From Paenibacillus sp. (GTDB taxonomy: Bacteria > Bacillota > Bacilli > Paenibacillales > NBRC-103111), in NCBI GenBank assembly GCA_029239545.1, contig JARBUQ010000017.1:1-18725 (forward strand): DNA of 18,725 bases, read 5' to 3'. Numbering within the stretch: position 1 is the first letter of the stretch; each line of letters starts with the position of its first letter. The notes beneath the pieces are model-generated. The model saw only the letters and a program-made list of their open reading frames with translations. It searched no databases and was not told the DNA's origin. This document shows, piece after piece, positions 16,802 to 18,725 of this stretch. Position numbers and translations under genes: made by a program.

Positions 16802-16830
16802 TTGTTTCGTTCGGGAGATTAAGGTAAAAT
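16802..16830 (+). promoter_or_regulatory. Promoter of the holin-like toxin gene
   Basis: TTGTTT (16802-16807) and TAAAAT (16825-16830) are 17 bases apart. Transcription would start near 16837, giving a leader of about 90 bases. A 7-bp hairpin in that leader (16890-16896 with 16907-16913) ends exactly where the ribosome site begins. Confidence 0.5.
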
Positions 16831-16926
16831 ATAACTTACAATTGAATCTTGGATGAGCCTGCTTCCCTTTTTAAGCGTATCCTTTTCAAGAGACTTTGCC
16901 TGGTAGAAGTCTCAGGAGGTGAGGCC

Positions 16927-17022
16927 ATGGAAGTTAAAGATGCACTATCCATTATGTTTCTGTTTGGCATGTTTATCCTTGCTCTATTAACATATATTCA
17001 TATGAGCAATCGGAAAAAGTAA
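16927..17022 (+). CDS. Holin-like type I toxin peptide (31 residues)
   Basis: The peptide M-E-V-K-D-A-L-S-I-M-F-L-F-G-M-F then a hydrophobic run to about residue 24, ending in M-S-N-R-K-K, has the pattern of the putative holin-like toxin family (Hol_Tox; relatives of TxpA/BsrG): a short acidic-basic start, one membrane helix and a basic tail. An unusually strong ribosome site, AGGAGGTGAGG, ends two bases before the ATG. Such peptides insert into and depolarise the membrane when overproduced (family knowledge). The gene is faced by an antisense RNA (17015-17139), the usual antitoxin of this class. CACCTC at 17028-17033, just after the stop, can pair with GAGGTG in the ribosome site (16916-16921), a possible 5'-3' fold that blocks translation. 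It is separated from both neighbouring operons. Confidence 0.8.
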   Translation: MEVKDALSIMFLFGMFILALLTYIHMSNRKK

Positions 17023-17059
17023 AAACCCACCTCATCATGCAGCCAATGGTGGGTTTTAC
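17019..17059. terminator. Hairpin terminator of the antisense RNA, also just after the toxin stop
   Basis: AAAACCCACC (17022-17031) pairs with GGTGGGTTTT (17048-17057) around a 16-base loop; GTA/TAC extends the stem beyond one bulged A. On the minus strand the stem is followed by TTTTTC, giving a good terminator; on the plus strand it is followed by TTTTACG, which is weaker, so some toxin message may continue to the next hairpin. Confidence 0.7.
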
Positions 17060-17108
17060 GTACCTATTCGAACTTAGAGGGAAATATACCATCCAAGCCA
17101 ATTGTACC

Positions 17109-17138
17109 GACCAAGTGTTCGAGCACTTGGTCCTTTCT
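17109..17138 (+). terminator. Second hairpin, likely 3' end of toxin message and 5' hairpin of antisense RNA
   Basis: GACCAAGTG (17109-17117) and CACTTGGTC (17124-17132) form a perfect 9-bp stem with a 6-base loop, followed on the plus strand by CTTTCT. Toxin message ending here would overlap the entire antisense RNA. Confidence 0.5.
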
Positions 17139-17145
17139 AACTATT

Positions 17146-17174
17146 ATGATAGCATATTCGTTTTTGGGCTTCAA
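17146..17174 (-). promoter_or_regulatory. Promoter of the antisense antitoxin RNA
   Basis: On the minus strand TTGAAG (17174-17169) and TATCAT (17151-17146) are 17 bases apart, and the -10 box carries the TGn extension (TGCTATCAT). It is better than the toxin promoter, as expected for an antitoxin made in excess. Confidence 0.6.
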
Positions 17175-17287
17175 TCTTTGAAAGTAAGAGTTATGTGCTG
17201 GAAGAATGTAAGCCGGCAGCAGCTCTTGACGAATAAAATTGTAACATAAAAGAAATCTTATCTTCATCAGGCTTTAATGATTAAGGC

Positions 17288-17320
17288 ATATAATAAAAGT
17301 CGACCCCCTTTTTATTATAT
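17288..17320. other. AT-rich 11-bp hairpin with C-rich loop
   Basis: ATATAATAAAA (17288-17298) and TTTTATTATAT (17310-17320) are exact reverse complements around the loop GTCGACCCCCT. It lies in the 477-base gene-free stretch between the toxin gene and the phosphodiesterase gene. The left arm also contains TATAAT (17289-17294), but no -35 box is found at the right distance. Confidence 0.5.
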
Positions 17321-17327
17321 ATACTTA

Positions 17328-17353
17328 AGACCCATAGCCCGTGCTATGGGTCT
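17328..17353. terminator. 10-bp hairpin of unknown role, possible terminator or leader element
   Basis: AGACCCATAG and CTATGGGTCT pair perfectly around CCCGTG, only seven bases after the AT-rich hairpin. On the plus strand CCTTGTG follows, not a T-run. It may terminate transcripts entering from the left or be part of a phosphodiesterase leader. The remaining bases to 17499 show only a near-direct repeat of GAATTT (17382 and 17394) and no clear promoter. Confidence 0.4.
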
Positions 17354-17499
17354 CCTTGTGTGGATTTGCAGCTATATGTTTGAATTTCGTTAGGAATTTG
17401 TAAGGGAAGCGGGTGAATATTTTCCCGTGAAGCTGATAATTTTCTAATGATTGTGTGATAACTTAGGGTTAAGCAAGCTATCAACAGGAGGAATTGTCG

Positions 17500-18534
17500 A
17501 TGTCGAATGTGATACGGGTCATGTTATGTTTCCTGATACTCCCTGCGATCCTGTTCTCCACCCAGCAGGCGAGGTCCGTCTACGTCTCAGGCGCTGCATC
17601 CAGCGCAACTCATGGTTCATCGGGCTCCGTCTCCATCGCCAGTTCCGCCGCTGCTGCCAGCTCCGTTCCGCAGTCGGGCTCAGCAGTTGAGTCAGCTGCA
17701 GCTCTGGGCTCGGGCACAAGCGCAGACGGGAACACAAGCGCAAGCGCAAACACGGGCACAAGCGCCAATGCGAGCTTGATTAAGCGCTATGATCGGGTGA
17801 CAGCCCATCGCGGAAGCTCTCAGACAGCGCCTGAGAATACACTCAGCGCCTTCAGTCAGGCCATTCGTGAAGGGGCCGGTTATGCTGAACTTGATGTTCA
17901 GGAGACGGCTGACGGCGAAATCATGCTGATGCACGATGACCGTGCATTGAGAACTACTGGCATCGACAAGCCGATGTGGGAGGTTACGGCTGCAGAGCTT
18001 AAGGGAGCGAGCGCCGGACTGTGGTTCAGCGAGCGTTATGCCAATGAGAAAGTCCCGACTCTTGAACAGGTTATCGATACAGCCAAGGGGCAAATCAAGC
18101 TCAATATTGAGCTTAAGAATAATGGACATCAGGTCAAGCTTGCGGAGACATCCGTCGAAATTGTTAAGCGGAAGAAATTCGAGAACGAATGTATCTTCAC
18201 CTCCTTCGATCCCAACCTGCTGCGCACTGTGAAGAAGGCGGACCCGAAGCTCCGCACGGGACTGCTTGTCCACAAGGTGGAGGGACCCGGCGCTTGGGAG
18301 AAGCTGCTGAGCGATCCGGATTATGATGCTCTCAGTATCGCTTACCCGCTCGTCCAGCCCGAGCTGCTGACTCAGGCGAAGCGGTATGGCAAGGATATTT
18401 TCGTCTGGACGGTCAATGACAAAGATATGATGAAGCAAATGCTGGATCTTGGTGTAACCAGCGTTATTACCGACAAGCCAGACCTTATGATTCATACCCA
18501 GGGCGAACGGATGCAGAGTAGCGATGCTCGCTAA
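17500..18534 (+). CDS. Secreted glycerophosphodiester phosphodiesterase with low-complexity linker
   Basis: A 344-residue enzyme that would hydrolyse glycerophosphodiesters to glycerol-3-phosphate and an alcohol outside the membrane. A signal peptide (about 1-25, cleavage plausible after Q-Q-A) lacks a lipobox. Residues 26-95 are almost entirely Ser, Ala, Gly, Thr and Asn. The GDPD domain (about 98-335) shows H-R-G (His103), P-E-N-T (Glu112), E-L-D-V (Glu130, Asp132), M-H-D-D (His145) and I-E-L-K (Glu204), the expected catalytic pair and metal ligands, so it should be active. ATG at 17500 is eight bases after AGGAGG; an in-frame TTG at 17494 is too close to it. It is a single gene closed by its own terminator. 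Roles could be phosphate or glycerol scavenging, or teichoic acid turnover. Confidence 0.92.
   Translation: MSNVIRVMLCFLILPAILFSTQQARSVYVSGAASSATHGSSGSVSIASSAAAASSVPQSGSAVESAAALGSGTSADGNTSASANTGTSANASLIKRYDRVTAHRGSSQTAPENTLSAFSQAIREGAGYAELDVQETADGEIMLMHDDRALRTTGIDKPMWEVTAAELKGASAGLWFSERYANEKVPTLEQVIDTAKGQIKLNIELKNNGHQVKLAETSVEIVKRKKFENECIFTSFDPNLLRTVKKADPKLRTGLLVHKVEGPGAWEKLLSDPDYDALSIAYPLVQPELLTQAKRYGKDIFVWTVNDKDMMKQMLDLGVTSVITDKPDLMIHTQGERMQSSDAR
17704..17767 (+). repeat. Degenerate short repeats encoding the linker
   Basis: Several imperfect copies of a unit like GGCACAAGCGCA occur in tandem and code for the G-T-S-A / N-T-S-A part of the phosphodiesterase linker (about residues 70-90). 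Such tracts can change length by slippage or recombination. Confidence 0.6.
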
Positions 18535-18566
18535 TACCAAGTCAGACTAAATTCATCTGAATCAAC

Positions 18567-18596
18567 AAGCCTCGATCTTATGATCGGGGCTTTTTT
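18567..18596 (+). terminator. Intrinsic terminator of the phosphodiesterase gene
   Basis: An 11-bp stem (18567-18577 with 18582-18592, one T-G pair) with a TTAT loop runs into six T, 32 bases after the stop codon. The remaining bases to 18725 contain no gene or recognisable signal. Confidence 0.9.
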
Positions 18597-18725
18597 GTGG
18601 TCTTATTAGCGTATAAGATTCTAGGGGAGACCGAAGGGAATTCACGTAATTTTCGGTTCATTGGCGGGTGGTGGGAATTAGCTGCAAAAAAGCAATTAAA
18701 TCGAGTTGACCCGACTAGTGAGGCC

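Larger units (their letters stand above)
17015..17139 (-). ncRNA. Predicted antisense antitoxin RNA
   Basis: A minus-strand promoter (17146-17174) would start an RNA near 17139, running towards and into the 3' end of the toxin gene and stopping at a hairpin with T-run (TTTTTAC TTTTTCC on the minus strand) near 17015. The RNA of about 125 bases begins with a 9-bp hairpin (17109-17132), a likely site of first contact with the toxin message. It overlaps the last codons and the whole 3' untranslated part of the toxin message. No open reading frame of note is on it. This matches the RatA/SR4 type layout. Confidence 0.6.

Noticed and set aside
17692..18540. 282-codon open frame on the minus strand
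   Set aside because: It is the complement of the phosphodiesterase gene, whose catalytic motifs are all in place; the antisense product is rich in Cys, Ala and Arg from repeat DNA.
18601..18725. Right-hand end of the window examined for a small gene, repeat or promoter
   Set aside because: No open frame with a ribosome site; TTGACC near 18706 lacks a -10 box before the window ends.
1..18725. CRISPR arrays, tRNA or rRNA genes, insertion sequences, prophage genes
   Set aside because: No regularly spaced repeats, no cloverleaf or rRNA sequence, no transposase or integrase product and no terminal repeats with target duplications were seen.

Overview
The window looks like chromosomal DNA of a Gram-positive soil Bacillota, most likely Paenibacillus or a close relative (inference). 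The grounds are strong AGGAGG-type ribosome sites, moderate GC, lplB/lplC-type sugar permeases without a linked ATPase, large membrane-anchored AraC regulators (YesS/YtdP type) and COG4586/4587/3694 exporter genes.

Positions 1-14047 hold two carbohydrate-uptake modules with the same design. Module A (6619-14047): a membrane AraC-type regulator on the + strand (11723-14047) diverges from a minus-strand series of permease (10516-11484), permease (9592-10461), lipoprotein binding protein (8002-9525) and a cytosolic BNR_4-type beta-propeller enzyme candidate (6619-7848), closed by a clear intrinsic terminator (6571-6606). Module B (1-6494), all minus strand: a second membrane AraC regulator (4245-6494), a promoter (4027-4055), permease (3053-3961), permease (2149-3039), lipoprotein binding protein (458-2065) and the start of an isochorismatase-like protein cut by the window edge (1-431). 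Neither module encodes an ATPase, so both presumably borrow a shared MsmX-like one encoded elsewhere. The likely job is sensing a saccharide outside the cell, importing oligosaccharides and processing them inside.

Positions 14041-16679 hold a perfect 22-bp inverted repeat acting as terminator between converging genes, then a minus-strand ABC-2 exporter operon (ATPase, permease, permease; ATGA overlap between the first two).

Positions 16790-17174 hold the most interesting part: a 31-residue holin-like membrane peptide gene (16927-17022), preceded by a recognisable promoter with a GAAC-N4-GTTC (LexA/DinR-like) element abutting its -35 box. It is faced by a convergent antisense transcription unit with its own good promoter and terminator. 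This has the layout of a type I toxin-antitoxin locus, possibly under SOS control (compare tisB/istR), and was too small to be found as an ordinary ORF. Two further hairpins of unknown role follow (17288-17353). The window ends with a secreted glycerophosphodiester phosphodiesterase with a Ser/Ala/Gly/Thr-rich linker (17500-18534), a textbook terminator and about 130 bases of non-coding sequence.
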